Origin: Candidatus Poribacteria bacterium
Lineage (GTDB): Bacteria > Poribacteria > WGA-4E > WGA-3G
DNA: 64,000 bases
Direction: 5' to 3'
Assembly (NCBI GenBank): GCA_003635315.1
Contig: PYJD01000024.1
Location: 1-64,000 of the forward strand
This document shows, one piece after another, positions 8,728 through 17,656 of the stretch. Both the position numbers and the translations under genes were made by a program. Below the pieces are notes generated by a model that was not told the origin of the DNA, ran no database searches, and worked only from the letters and a program-made list of their open reading frames with translations. Positions within the stretch are counted from its first letter, which is position 1; every line of letters begins with the position of its first letter.

Positions 8728-9477
8728 TTACATATTTAAAAACTTATATGGATCAATACCTGCTCTATCATAATCAAGAAGTTGTATATGGGGTGGAGTC
8801 TTCCCACTTCTAATTAGTTTTACGTACGGAGCTATATCAGGTCCTCCAGTAACCCGTGCGATTGGTTGGTAAACATTACCATCAGGTAATATTATCTTCT
8901 TTTCGTATTGAACATATGCAGTATTTGCATAATGTGGATAAACTTTTCCATCAGATGTATTGTAACTTGCTCCTGTAATATCCTTTCTTCCTTGATTCCA
9001 TAATTTGATTAGAACTCTATCCATAATTTCATATGGTTGTGGATCACCGATTGGTACTCCTTTAGGATTTCTTAACCAAACAGGGCTTCTTAGTGGATAG
9101 TCCGTAGGTACATTTGGATATGAACCAAAACCCACGGAAGAAGCGTTTAAATTCTCAAGGTTTTCAGTCTTAACTTTTGAATTTTCATCATTCATAACAT
9201 TAGAATTTGGTTCTACTATTTTATTATTAGTTATTATGGTTTCATTAGATTTCTGTAACTTTGCAGATCTTCTGGTTATGTTTCCGGTCATGCTTTCTGA
9301 ATTTATGTCCGGGGTTATTTCTTCTTGATGGATAATTTGGTATGTATCTTCTGCTGATTTTTCGTATGGAGTAAGACTATGTTTATACCATATTAAACAC
9401 AACGCTGTAAAAGAACTTATCCAGATAATACCTCCGAGTATCCATTTATTGGCTAAAAAATTAATCTTCATATTCAT
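8728..9477 (-). CDS. Hypothetical membrane-anchored protein
   Basis: 249 residues with one N-terminal membrane segment (WILGGIIWISSFTALCLIWY). A polar Ser/Asn-rich linker runs to about residue 115. A globular C-terminal domain then includes RNPKGVPIGDPQPYEIMDRV and YIKKIILPDGN-like strands; a cytoplasm-in, domain-out topology is likely. ATG codons at 9477 and 9471 are both possible starts, and neither has a clear Shine-Dalgarno. The downstream exported protein is probably its operon partner. No family is recognised. Confidence 0.55.
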   Translation of the reverse strand: MNMKINFLANKWILGGIIWISSFTALCLIWYKHSLTPYEKSAEDTYQIIHQEEITPDINSESMTGNITRRSAKLQKSNETIITNNKIVEPNSNVMNDENSKVKTENLENLNASSVGFGSYPNVPTDYPLRSPVWLRNPKGVPIGDPQPYEIMDRVLIKLWNQGRKDITGASYNTSDGKVYPHYANTAYVQYEKKIILPDGNVYQPIARVTGGPDIAPYVKLIRSGKTPPHIQLLDYDRAGIDPYKFLNM

Positions 9478-9733
9478 TCTCTACTCAATTCCTCAGTAAT
9501 TGAGGGAGCTTTTAAACAATTAATTATTTGAGCATGCTGTACGATAACCCTCTGAATCATACAACTTGCTCCTTACTTGAAAATATGATAACATTAAGGC
9601 AAAAAATTAATCAAGTTGTCTTTTTTCAAAATCATTTCCAGCGAAAAACTTTACATATCTTCTATTCACAGGTTACAAATACTATACACAACAACTATCT
9701 GTGAATTGAAAATAATCTGATAGGAATAGTAAA

Positions 9734-10807
9734 ATGCTTAACAGAACTTCTCCTCTTTATAAATGTCTGAAAACCATAAAATTTATCTGTTCATTATTAT
9801 TCTACATTACAATTGTCACTATCTTTTCAACAGGTTGTGGTGACTCACAGAATCAACTCAACGTATTTACTTGGCCAGGATATATCAGTGAGGAAATTCG
9901 ATCAGGTTTCGAGCAGGAATTTGGTGTGAAAGTTATTCTTGATACCTACGGTTCAAATGAAGACTTATTAGCAAAACTAAAAGCTGGCGCATCTGGATAC
10001 GATATTATCATGCCATCTGATTATATGGTATCAAAGATGATTCAACTCGATTTAATAACAAAATTAAACCACGATATGATTTCAAACTTTGATAAAATCA
10101 GTCCAGATTATCTTGACAAATATTTCGATCCAGATAACAACTATTCCATACCCTATACCTTTGGTACAGCAGGTATTGCTTACGATTCGTCTGTCATCAC
10201 TTCAGTTGTTGATAGTTGGAATGTCTTGTGGGATAAAAATTATAAGAATCAATTTAGTATGCTTGATGACCCACGCGAAACGCCTGGGGCAGCATTGAAA
10301 CTGTTAGGATTTAGTCTAAATACAAAGGATATAAATCAACTCCAACAAGCAAAACAGAAATTAATTGAACAGAGAGAGCTTGTCAAACAGTATAAAAACG
10401 AGGCTGAAGAACTCCTGATTTCTGGTGATGTTGTACTCGCACATTGTTGGAGCGGTGATGCATTCCGGGCTGCTGAAAAACGACCATCCATTAAGTATGT
10501 TATTCCAAAAGAAGGTTCAAGTCAATTTATTGATAATGTCTGTATACCAAAAGCAGCACCACATGTGCAACTTGCACATAGTTTTATCGATTATTTACTT
10601 CGTCCTGAAATCAATGCAAAAATATCCACATTCACTATGTATGGTACATGTGTTCCTGCAGCAAAAGAGTACTTACCTAAAAAATTGCTTGAGCATGAAT
10701 ATATCTATCCTTCCAAAAATACAATGGATAGTCTTGAGTGGCTAAAGGATTTAGAGGACTTCACACAGAAATATAGTAGAGCCTGGGATGAAGTCAAAGC
10801 CAATTAA
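9734..10807 (+). CDS. Spermidine/putrescine-type ABC substrate-binding lipoprotein
   Basis: 357 residues. The signal peptide ends in a lipobox-like FSTGC (Cys near residue 35). The mature protein begins NQLNVFTWPGYISEEIRSGF, followed by DTYGSNEDLLAKLKAG and YDIIMPSDYMV, all characteristic of the PotD/PotF periplasmic binding-protein family. It would capture polyamines or similar cations for an ABC importer. No permease or ATPase gene lies on either side, so its transporter partners must be encoded elsewhere, or it acts as a sensor. The spacer to the next gene (about 200 bases) shows nothing notable. Confidence 0.85.
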   Translation: MLNRTSPLYKCLKTIKFICSLLFYITIVTIFSTGCGDSQNQLNVFTWPGYISEEIRSGFEQEFGVKVILDTYGSNEDLLAKLKAGASGYDIIMPSDYMVSKMIQLDLITKLNHDMISNFDKISPDYLDKYFDPDNNYSIPYTFGTAGIAYDSSVITSVVDSWNVLWDKNYKNQFSMLDDPRETPGAALKLLGFSLNTKDINQLQQAKQKLIEQRELVKQYKNEAEELLISGDVVLAHCWSGDAFRAAEKRPSIKYVIPKEGSSQFIDNVCIPKAAPHVQLAHSFIDYLLRPEINAKISTFTMYGTCVPAAKEYLPKKLLEHEYIYPSKNTMDSLEWLKDLEDFTQKYSRAWDEVKAN

Positions 10808-11008
10808 CGCAACAGAATATATTCTCTAAGATAAATACTTTTACATTCTCTCCAGTATATTAGCCTAAGCTAAATCCCTCCCTACCAATAGATAATTAGA
10901 ACTCCTAATTTAATTGAAGAAACTATCCTCTGATGCAACTAATTATGTAATTCCACTTATTCTATAACATATTCTCAAAACTTATATTTATAGCAATACA
11001 ATTACGGA

Positions 11009-11875
11009 ATGTTACTTATGCTAAGAAACACGCGTGATGCTCTTGTGTATATGCTGAAAAATCCAATGTATATAATTATACATTTTGGTTGTTGGTTTAT
11101 ACTGTTTGCTTTATTAACACTGCCATATACATCTGAAAACTATTTAATTTACCTAATAAATGGAATACCTATTATCGGCGTTATGGCATTTATTACAAGC
11201 TATAGAGAAGTCCGAGGTATCATGAAAGGTATCTACAAAACACAAAATGTTTGGACACATTGGTATAATCAACAGGTTATAAATAAGGATCAATTTGTTA
11301 AATATGACAACCCTCCTATCATAGAATATACGCAGGACGATTCAATATTTTATAAAGTAAGATCTGTTCTCCTTTCACTATTTCGTCAGCCTGTACCATT
11401 TTTAGTTCATTTTGGCGTCTGGAGTATTGCTTCTCTCACAGGTACATACTTAGATGATCCGATGCAAGCAGATATATTAGGTGGAACATCAACTAATAGA
11501 TTGATTGAAGACATAATATCTGAATACTGGGATAATATTCTATTTATACTAACCGTTGCTATTATTACAAGTATACAGGAAGTAAGGGGTTACATATCTG
11601 GTATTGTAAAGAAACATCAGGAATATATAGAATGGTATGATAGACATTTCAATGAAATGAATGTAAATGATTCATTGGATGAATCTCCCTTTGATTTGAA
11701 AACCATAAATGTCACTTCAATTACAAACGTAGTAGCAGGATATCTGTTCTTACAATTTGGGCTTGGTATTCTGTTATACTTTTCAATCTCATTGGTATTG
11801 AGTACTATAGGTATTGTTGATAATCCAAATTTCCTTTTATGTTACTTATCAATTGCACTATTTGTAGTCATATAA
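11009..11875 (+). CDS. Repeat-type polytopic membrane protein, truncated
   Basis: 288 residues built from a repeating unit. Each unit has a P-x(4,5)-H-F-x2-W entry segment, two membrane helices, then a cytosolic-type motif (E/R)VRGxxxGxxxxxxxWxxWY. Two full units are present (ITSYREVRGIMKGI near residue 66; ITSIQEVRGYISGI near 192). A third begins around residue 240 but stops after its second helix, without the terminal motif, so the protein looks truncated relative to its two four-unit neighbours. I do not recognise the family. It could be remotely related to small 2TM-domain proteins. Confidence 0.6.
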   Translation: MLLMLRNTRDALVYMLKNPMYIIIHFGCWFILFALLTLPYTSENYLIYLINGIPIIGVMAFITSYREVRGIMKGIYKTQNVWTHWYNQQVINKDQFVKYDNPPIIEYTQDDSIFYKVRSVLLSLFRQPVPFLVHFGVWSIASLTGTYLDDPMQADILGGTSTNRLIEDIISEYWDNILFILTVAIITSIQEVRGYISGIVKKHQEYIEWYDRHFNEMNVNDSLDESPFDLKTINVTSITNVVAGYLFLQFGLGILLYFSISLVLSTIGIVDNPNFLLCYLSIALFVVI

Positions 11876-12599
11876 CTTCATAAGACAATTTTCTACAAAA
11901 TAAAAAATAAAATGAAGAAAGTATCTAAATCTAACAACTAACATTATCATGAGCTACTTTTATAGTTCAAACATCCAGTTAAGGTTTCTCCAAAAAAGAC
12001 ATCACAAATACGAAAAGAGATTGACACAAGAATAACTATACGTTACAATAACACATAGAAAACTATTATTATACTCATACTAATACAAAATATAGGATAA
12101 ATCAATATGATTAAAGAAAATGTATATAGTTATACAAATGTCAATGACACACATTTTAATGGGAAATAAAGTGTTTAGAAATCTATCAAGAGAACTTTTT
12201 TATTTTCTTTACAAAATTTCGTAAATTGGCTGTAAACATAGATGTGGACAGACCTAACAGCCACTATACTAAAATTGGGGTGACAGAAAAAAGTTACGAT
12301 TTCGTAACTTTTTTACAAATAGCAGAAAACTATCTAATGACGATCCAATACATGCAAAATATTCTTAAAAACAGAAACAGCATCAACTATATCAATTCTG
12401 AGCAAAAAAGTTGCATTGATGGTTTATGGGAATGTCATCTAATAGGATACACCCTAAAGGGTAATGCTATAGACCATTCAAATACGGTTCCAAAACGCAC
12501 CTACGAGACAGTATACACGAAGGTTGTGTTTCTAAAATTAACACATAAGGTAGTAAATTAGGCTAACATACATATTTTACAATGCACAATTCAATTAGA
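11876..12599. other. Gene-poor region with remnants of a dispersed repeat
   Basis: There is no credible gene. A short AT-rich block at about 11905-11975 matches, in reverse complement, 36120-36200, so it belongs to the dispersed repeat described separately. A perfect 12-bp hairpin lies at 12287-12314. An open frame at 12226-12561 exists but has a TTG start, no Shine-Dalgarno and contains the hairpin, so I do not call it. Confidence 0.5.
12287..12314. terminator. Perfect 12-bp hairpin, possible bidirectional terminator
   Basis: Arms aaaaaagttacg and cgtaactttttt around a 4-base loop. A-tract and T-tract flanks make it terminator-like on both strands, although no gene ends right beside it. Confidence 0.45.
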
Positions 12600-13058
12600 G
12601 ATAATTTGATGGTATGAGTAAATCCTACTTCAAATCAAAACTTTAATGGAAAATATATAATACGAGAATAGATGATGAATATCTATAAAAACGTCCTAAA
12701 TACAAAAAATATTTTATGTCAAAAAATCAGCTTTAATATGCAGTTTGAAAACACAAAATCACCCAGGACAACAAAAACACAAAAACACACTTTTTGCAAA
12801 TTCTTATAAAGTCAATTCAAAGTGGAGCGAAGTCAGTCTATGACAAAGGTTAGAGGGGTAATTTATACCAATTTCAATGACACACAATGTGTCAAAAAGT
12901 GTAACTTTTTTCACTTTTTCGATACATGGAGAAATTCAACATTTTCACAATTTATTATCTGGGAATTTAGGATTAAAGGACTGTTTTTGCACCTAATTAG
13001 GTTGTCTGGATATTAGGATTAAATGTTCAATTTTTGACGATGAGTTCTAATCTAATTT
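12600..13058 (+). repeat. Dispersed non-coding repeat, copy 1
   Basis: About 450 bases aligning by eye, in reverse complement, with 35525-36000. Shared landmarks are atgagtaaatcctactt, tatgtcaaaaaatc, the segment aattcttataaagtcaattc, and the end gattaaatgttcaattt. The two copies differ at scattered positions. A small palindrome is kept with changed bases (GACACAcaaTGTGTC here, GACACAttcTGTGTC there), as is an aaaaagtg/cacttttt hairpin. It does not encode a plausible protein. Confidence 0.7.
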
Positions 13059-13180
13059 CAAAGTAAAAATATCTCTTTTTAATAGCAGACCTTGGTTAGG
13101 CAGATTTATAATGACCTTCCCATAAGTCTGGAATGCATCAACATTTCTCAGACATGGTTAACAATTGAGGGTATTGAAAC

Positions 13181-14614
13181 ATGTTACTTCTTACATTGAA
13201 AAAACTTAGTACTCTAAATCTATTTTCAATCCTAATCTACTTGCTGATTTATATAACTATCTTTACAACAATAGCTACAGTTGTAGATGATTCATTTGCA
13301 AGATCTACATATAAAGACTTTACCGAAGATATCAGTAGATCATTCAATAATTTACCTTGGTCTTTATGGAGAATAGTCTTAGCACTATCTGATATAGTTA
13401 AAGAAATAGTAAGTGAATTTAGTTTCAATATTCTTTCTTTTGCCATTCCACCAACATTGGTTGCATACTATTGTTCATACAGAGGAAGAAAAAAAGGCAA
13501 AAAAACAGAAAGGGAGATTTGGATGCAATGGTATGAAAAAATGAAAAACGATAACGTACCTTTAGATACAAATACGTTGCCAATTCTATCGGGTTCAATC
13601 CTAAAAAACTCCCATTTCAAGAGAATATCTGATGCTGTAATACAAATTGGTCGTTCACCTGTAATATTAGTCCACCATTTCGTTTATCATCTATTTGCTT
13701 TTTCTATATTATTAATTATACGATCCATACCCATATCTATCGGTATAGAGGTATATTTTCTATATGTGGTATTCTTTTTCTCAATAATATGTACTCTTAT
13801 ATCAGCTTTCATAGAAGGAAATAGTATCATCAATGGTACCAACGCAGAGAGATTTGTCTGGACAAAATGGTATTTTGCTAATTATGGATATATCTCACAA
13901 GTAAAACAACTCCCTGAACCCCCAAATTCAATTCAAGGAAATACATACTCAATTATTACAAGATTGAAAACTACAGGAATTCTGATTTTTCACCAACCCA
14001 TCTCAATATTACTCCATTTGGTATTTTGGATTATAAGTTGTCATATAATTTATTCAAGATCTCTGGGTTATTGGATTAGTATAAGATCTGATAGAATTGG
14101 TCGTTTAATGTTTGAATATAGTATATGTGCAATCATAATCACACTGATAATTATGTATCGAAAAGCAAAAGGTAGACAGAAAGGAAGAGCGTTAGAACAA
14201 GATAAATGTATGAATAAGTATTCAGATATATTTCAGCAATTATCAACAATAAAAATTAAGAAAGATAGATATTCAACTTTCGATTCAAACCACCAATACT
14301 TCTTAACACTGCAGGAGGCGGTAAATGTAGTATTTCGAAAGCCACAAGTTCTGATATATCATTTCGTAGGATGGACAGTAACTCTGGTTCTATTATACGG
14401 ATTCACAGATTGGTTGCTACTTGAACGACTCATTAAATTCCTACAATTATCGGTAGTAATCATTCTTACATTCATAACATGTATTTTGGAGACGCAACAA
14501 CATATAATAGGTATAGTAAATCAAAGACAAAAATGGACAAATTGGCATCATAGGTTTATAGAAGTAAAAAATGATGATTTATCTTTCACTGAGTTGCCAC
14601 CCATCATTGACTGA
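13181..14614 (+). CDS. Repeat-type polytopic membrane protein (four units)
   Basis: 477 residues made of four copies of the same unit as its neighbours. Each has an amphipathic entry helix containing Pro and often His-Phe/Leu, two hydrophobic helices, then a conserved polar motif. The motif copies begin CSYRGRKKGKKTEREIW, FIEGNSIINGTNAERFVW, YRKAKGRQKGRALEQ and LETQQHIIGIVNQRQKW; three end in WxxW(Y/H), while the third is degenerate (CMNKY). Eight membrane segments are expected. The polar motifs are all basic and likely cytoplasmic. The family is not recognised. The next gene encodes a co-oriented paralog 43 bases on. Confidence 0.65.
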   Translation: MLLLTLKKLSTLNLFSILIYLLIYITIFTTIATVVDDSFARSTYKDFTEDISRSFNNLPWSLWRIVLALSDIVKEIVSEFSFNILSFAIPPTLVAYYCSYRGRKKGKKTEREIWMQWYEKMKNDNVPLDTNTLPILSGSILKNSHFKRISDAVIQIGRSPVILVHHFVYHLFAFSILLIIRSIPISIGIEVYFLYVVFFFSIICTLISAFIEGNSIINGTNAERFVWTKWYFANYGYISQVKQLPEPPNSIQGNTYSIITRLKTTGILIFHQPISILLHLVFWIISCHIIYSRSLGYWISIRSDRIGRLMFEYSICAIIITLIIMYRKAKGRQKGRALEQDKCMNKYSDIFQQLSTIKIKKDRYSTFDSNHQYFLTLQEAVNVVFRKPQVLIYHFVGWTVTLVLLYGFTDWLLLERLIKFLQLSVVIILTFITCILETQQHIIGIVNQRQKWTNWHHRFIEVKNDDLSFTELPPIID

Positions 14615-14669
14615 ATTAGGGTATTATTTTCAAAGTGAAAACTGAACCAACTATTTTATGGAGTATAAG

Positions 14670-16103
14670 ATGAAAATTCGTAAAACGATTATTTTCATGA
14701 TTCAAAATCCATCACCGATGTTATTGTATTTTCTAATGTCTTGGTTACTCTTTTCTTCACTATCGACTATATCTGATGATCCATTCCTATATGGTACTAT
14801 ACCAGATGCATCTGAAAATATACAAAACTGGTCATCCAATCTACCTTGGTCAATTTGGAAGATATTTCAGGCTCTTTCCTTCATGATAGAAGAGATCATT
14901 CGTGATATATCATATGAGAATTTTTGGTTTGTGATAATCCCAACAATTATTATTGGTTTTTTGGAAGCAAGAAGTAGTATGATTGGAATAAGCAAGGAAA
15001 GAGAAGATTGGATAAAATGGTATGATTCAATATCAGAAGAGAAGCAATCATCAGATGGAGTACAACTACCTATCAAACCTGAACCTAAAAATCATTTCTC
15101 TTTATATTTCAAAGAATTACGACTACATATTATGTGTTGGATGGTATTTTTCTTAATTATTACGTTAATCATTGGATACAAAAGACACATTAATAATCCA
15201 TATTTTGGATTTTCCCAGACAATACTTGAGTATTCATCTATATTTTCCATGTTCATTATCCCTGTTATTCTATTAACGCTACTTTCCAGTTATCGTGCTT
15301 CGAGGGGGATTACAATTGGGGTTTCGACAGAGAGGAATAGTTGGATGAATTGGTATAAACAACACCGAAATGCTGAAAACTATAGTATTGAAAAACCACC
15401 ATCCGAATCAGTACAGGTTGAATCTATCTACAGTAGAGTATTAGAACCAGTGATTTTCATATTACGTAACCCTTCACAACTATATAAACAGTTTCTTGTA
15501 TGGGGAATTGTAATTCCAATACTCTTTTTTCTTCTTTGTATAATTATTTGGGGTATAGGAGATTTATCTTTAGACCGTGCTCTGTTAGACATGTTTGTTA
15601 CATTTACTATTCCTCTATGTATAATTGCTTACATCATGAGCTATAGAGATGCAAAGGGAAAAATTACGGGAATTAGATTAGAACAAAGTTTCTGGAACAA
15701 TTGGTATAATAACATACAGATTAAAACAGATTATTTCAGAAAAGATGTCAACAATACAGATACGTCTATAGAAGAAACCTTTTTCTACACTATTAGGTTG
15801 ACTTTAGAATTCATGATTGAAAGACCAATACGGATTATATACCACATTCTTGGTTGGATAGTATGTTTTGTTGTAATTTATGGTATAACTGATTGGGTTT
15901 TTCTTGAAGGTTTTTCAGATGCTATACAAGTATTGTTAATTCTAAGTCTTGCAATTATTTCTTACTATTTAGAAACTAAGGGTTACTTAATTGGATGTAT
16001 GAATCAAAGAAGATACTGGATAGATTGGTTGAATCAGAAACGTGAAAATGAAGAAGGGGATTCCGATTCCCACGATACACCTGGTTTATTAGAGGTGTGT
16101 TAG
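14670..16103 (+). CDS. Repeat-type polytopic membrane protein (four units)
   Basis: 477 residues from the ATG at 14670, preferred over the in-frame ATG at 14658 because a GGAG site lies 6 bases ahead of it. Four units end in LEARSSMIGISKEREDW, YRASRGITIGVSTERNSW, YRDAKGKITGIRLEQSFW and LETKGYLIGCMNQRRYW, each followed by xxWY or xxWL. The last unit closely matches the last unit of the preceding gene (both contain YGxTDWxxLE between the helices), so unit order is conserved and the genes arose by whole-gene duplication. Function unknown; an inner-membrane location is expected. Confidence 0.65.
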   Translation: MKIRKTIIFMIQNPSPMLLYFLMSWLLFSSLSTISDDPFLYGTIPDASENIQNWSSNLPWSIWKIFQALSFMIEEIIRDISYENFWFVIIPTIIIGFLEARSSMIGISKEREDWIKWYDSISEEKQSSDGVQLPIKPEPKNHFSLYFKELRLHIMCWMVFFLIITLIIGYKRHINNPYFGFSQTILEYSSIFSMFIIPVILLTLLSSYRASRGITIGVSTERNSWMNWYKQHRNAENYSIEKPPSESVQVESIYSRVLEPVIFILRNPSQLYKQFLVWGIVIPILFFLLCIIIWGIGDLSLDRALLDMFVTFTIPLCIIAYIMSYRDAKGKITGIRLEQSFWNNWYNNIQIKTDYFRKDVNNTDTSIEETFFYTIRLTLEFMIERPIRIIYHILGWIVCFVVIYGITDWVFLEGFSDAIQVLLILSLAIISYYLETKGYLIGCMNQRRYWIDWLNQKRENEEGDSDSHDTPGLLEVC

Positions 16104-16334
16104 TATATTAATCATAAAGCAACCATAAAGATAATTATAGGATAATACCCGATTTACTTCTGGTGCATTATTGTATTCACTCAAAATCAATACAAATCAG
16201 ACTCCTAACATCACTTGTAGTGGATATGAGTTTCCCACCATCAGAGCATCTGTCATACTAATGGATTAATAATCAGGTAAATCCTTAGGATAAACTGGAC
16301 AATATAATGCTTCTGAATAATACATAGAAAACTA

Positions 16335-16363
16335 TTGACATTGACATACGATATTCCTATAAT
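16335..16363 (+). promoter_or_regulatory. Perfect-consensus sigma-70 promoter
   Basis: TTGACA at 16335-16340, exactly 17 bases, TATAAT at 16358-16363. This is a full match to the housekeeping consensus and lies 57 bases before the start of the bactofilin-like gene. It should drive that gene and the overlapping VWA gene. The rest of 16104-16334 shows no gene. Confidence 0.7.
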
Positions 16364-16420
16364 GAGAACGGTTTTCCATGTGTATACGTCAATACTTACC
16401 ACAGATTAAAATGAGTTTTC

Positions 16421-17656
16421 ATGACAAACATACCAAATTCAAATTTGTCTTTTAATTTACGTTTAAATATAGTTGGTTGTATTACTTTTCTTATGATATT
16501 CTTAGGTATACAACTGTTATTTAGTCAAACCCTAACTCCTGAACAAGATATACCATCACCAGAATTACAAGAACAACAGACTGAACAAGACAACCCTCCA
16601 GAAATTGAAGAAAACAACCCTCCAGAAATTGAAGAACCTTCACCAGAAACACCTATGTCAGAAACTACAGTCAATACCGAGCAGATTGAAGAAAATATCA
16701 ATCAAGAACCAGATGAAAACGTGCCACAATCTACTTATGAAGACCTAACTGATGGTGAAAAAAATAACACAACGATGGCATTCGTTGAAGAAGATAATCA
16801 ATTAACAGATAACTCACAAGAGGACAGTGAAAAAAACTGGAAAGGAAAACACCGAATCTTTAAGCTTGTAAATGATTATCAAGTTAAGTCAGATGAAATA
16901 CTGACAACTCTTGTCATGATTGCTGGGAACGCATCAATCCATGGATCTGTTACAGGAAATGTTCTTATCATTGGCGGTAATGTTGAATTGGCTTCAGGTG
17001 CATATATTAAAGGAAAGCTTCAAGTTATTGGTGGACAGGTAATTGGAGATAGAAAATATGTCGAGAACATTAGTCAAGATAACGGATGGAATATAATACC
17101 CGCTGCCACTAAGATTCTTATGCATCCACATACTGTATGGGATTTAAGGAAACATAGTGACATACGTATTACAATCGCTAAGTTTGTGTTTTTTACTTTA
17201 GCATACCTACTATTAGTATTGTTTTTCCCAAAACCAATTAATGCAATCAGTACTCATTTAACTCGTAAACCAATACTCAGTATTCTATTCGGTATCTTAA
17301 CGGCGATTGTAATTCCCGTTGTAGCAATTATTTTAATACTCTCTATTATAGGAATACCATGTTTAATGTTAGGAATAAGTCTATTGGTTCCATTTGCATT
17401 ATGTGGAAAAGCAGGAATCTTTTTTACTCTTGGAAGTACACTTCTCGCAGGTAGATTAAAACCTCTCTCAGTAATATTTGGATACATTCCCTATTTTATG
17501 GCAACCGAAATCCCATATATTGACTGGATTACTTTCATTGTATTTAATACTATTGGTATAGGACTCTGTATATTACTAATCATATCTGGTCTTTCTACTC
17601 GAAATCAGAGAAAAATAAATAACTGGTCTGACAGGATTCCAAATAATGCAGTTTGA
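16421..17656 (+). CDS. Membrane protein with bactofilin-like beta segment
   Basis: 411 residues. An N-terminal hydrophobic segment (residues 15-33, signal or anchor) is followed by an extracytoplasmic Pro/Glu/Asn-rich linker with a repeated NNPPEIEE unit. Around residues 165-205 is a short right-handed beta-helix-like stretch (GNASIHGSVTGNVLIIGGNV) as in bactofilin/polymer-forming proteins. The C-terminal 160 residues hold about five membrane helices. This resembles the 'polymer-forming' membrane proteins with a DUF8173-like C-terminal domain; that name is from memory. It overlaps the VWA gene by 11 bases, so the two are coupled. Confidence 0.65.
   Translation: MTNIPNSNLSFNLRLNIVGCITFLMIFLGIQLLFSQTLTPEQDIPSPELQEQQTEQDNPPEIEENNPPEIEEPSPETPMSETTVNTEQIEENINQEPDENVPQSTYEDLTDGEKNNTTMAFVEEDNQLTDNSQEDSEKNWKGKHRIFKLVNDYQVKSDEILTTLVMIAGNASIHGSVTGNVLIIGGNVELASGAYIKGKLQVIGGQVIGDRKYVENISQDNGWNIIPAATKILMHPHTVWDLRKHSDIRITIAKFVFFTLAYLLLVLFFPKPINAISTHLTRKPILSILFGILTAIVIPVVAIILILSIIGIPCLMLGISLLVPFALCGKAGIFFTLGSTLLAGRLKPLSVIFGYIPYFMATEIPYIDWITFIVFNTIGIGLCILLIISGLSTRNQRKINNWSDRIPNNAV

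Noticed and set aside
12226..12561. 111-codon open frame in the gap after the truncated membrane-repeat gene
   Set aside because: TTG start without a Shine-Dalgarno, contains a perfect 12-bp hairpin in its middle, biased AT-rich composition with no domain-like pattern, and lies inside repeat-derived sequence.
12822..13016. 64-codon open frame inside the dispersed repeat
   Set aside because: The homologous sequence at 35.6-35.8 kb does not keep the frame; it is a by-product of the non-coding repeat.
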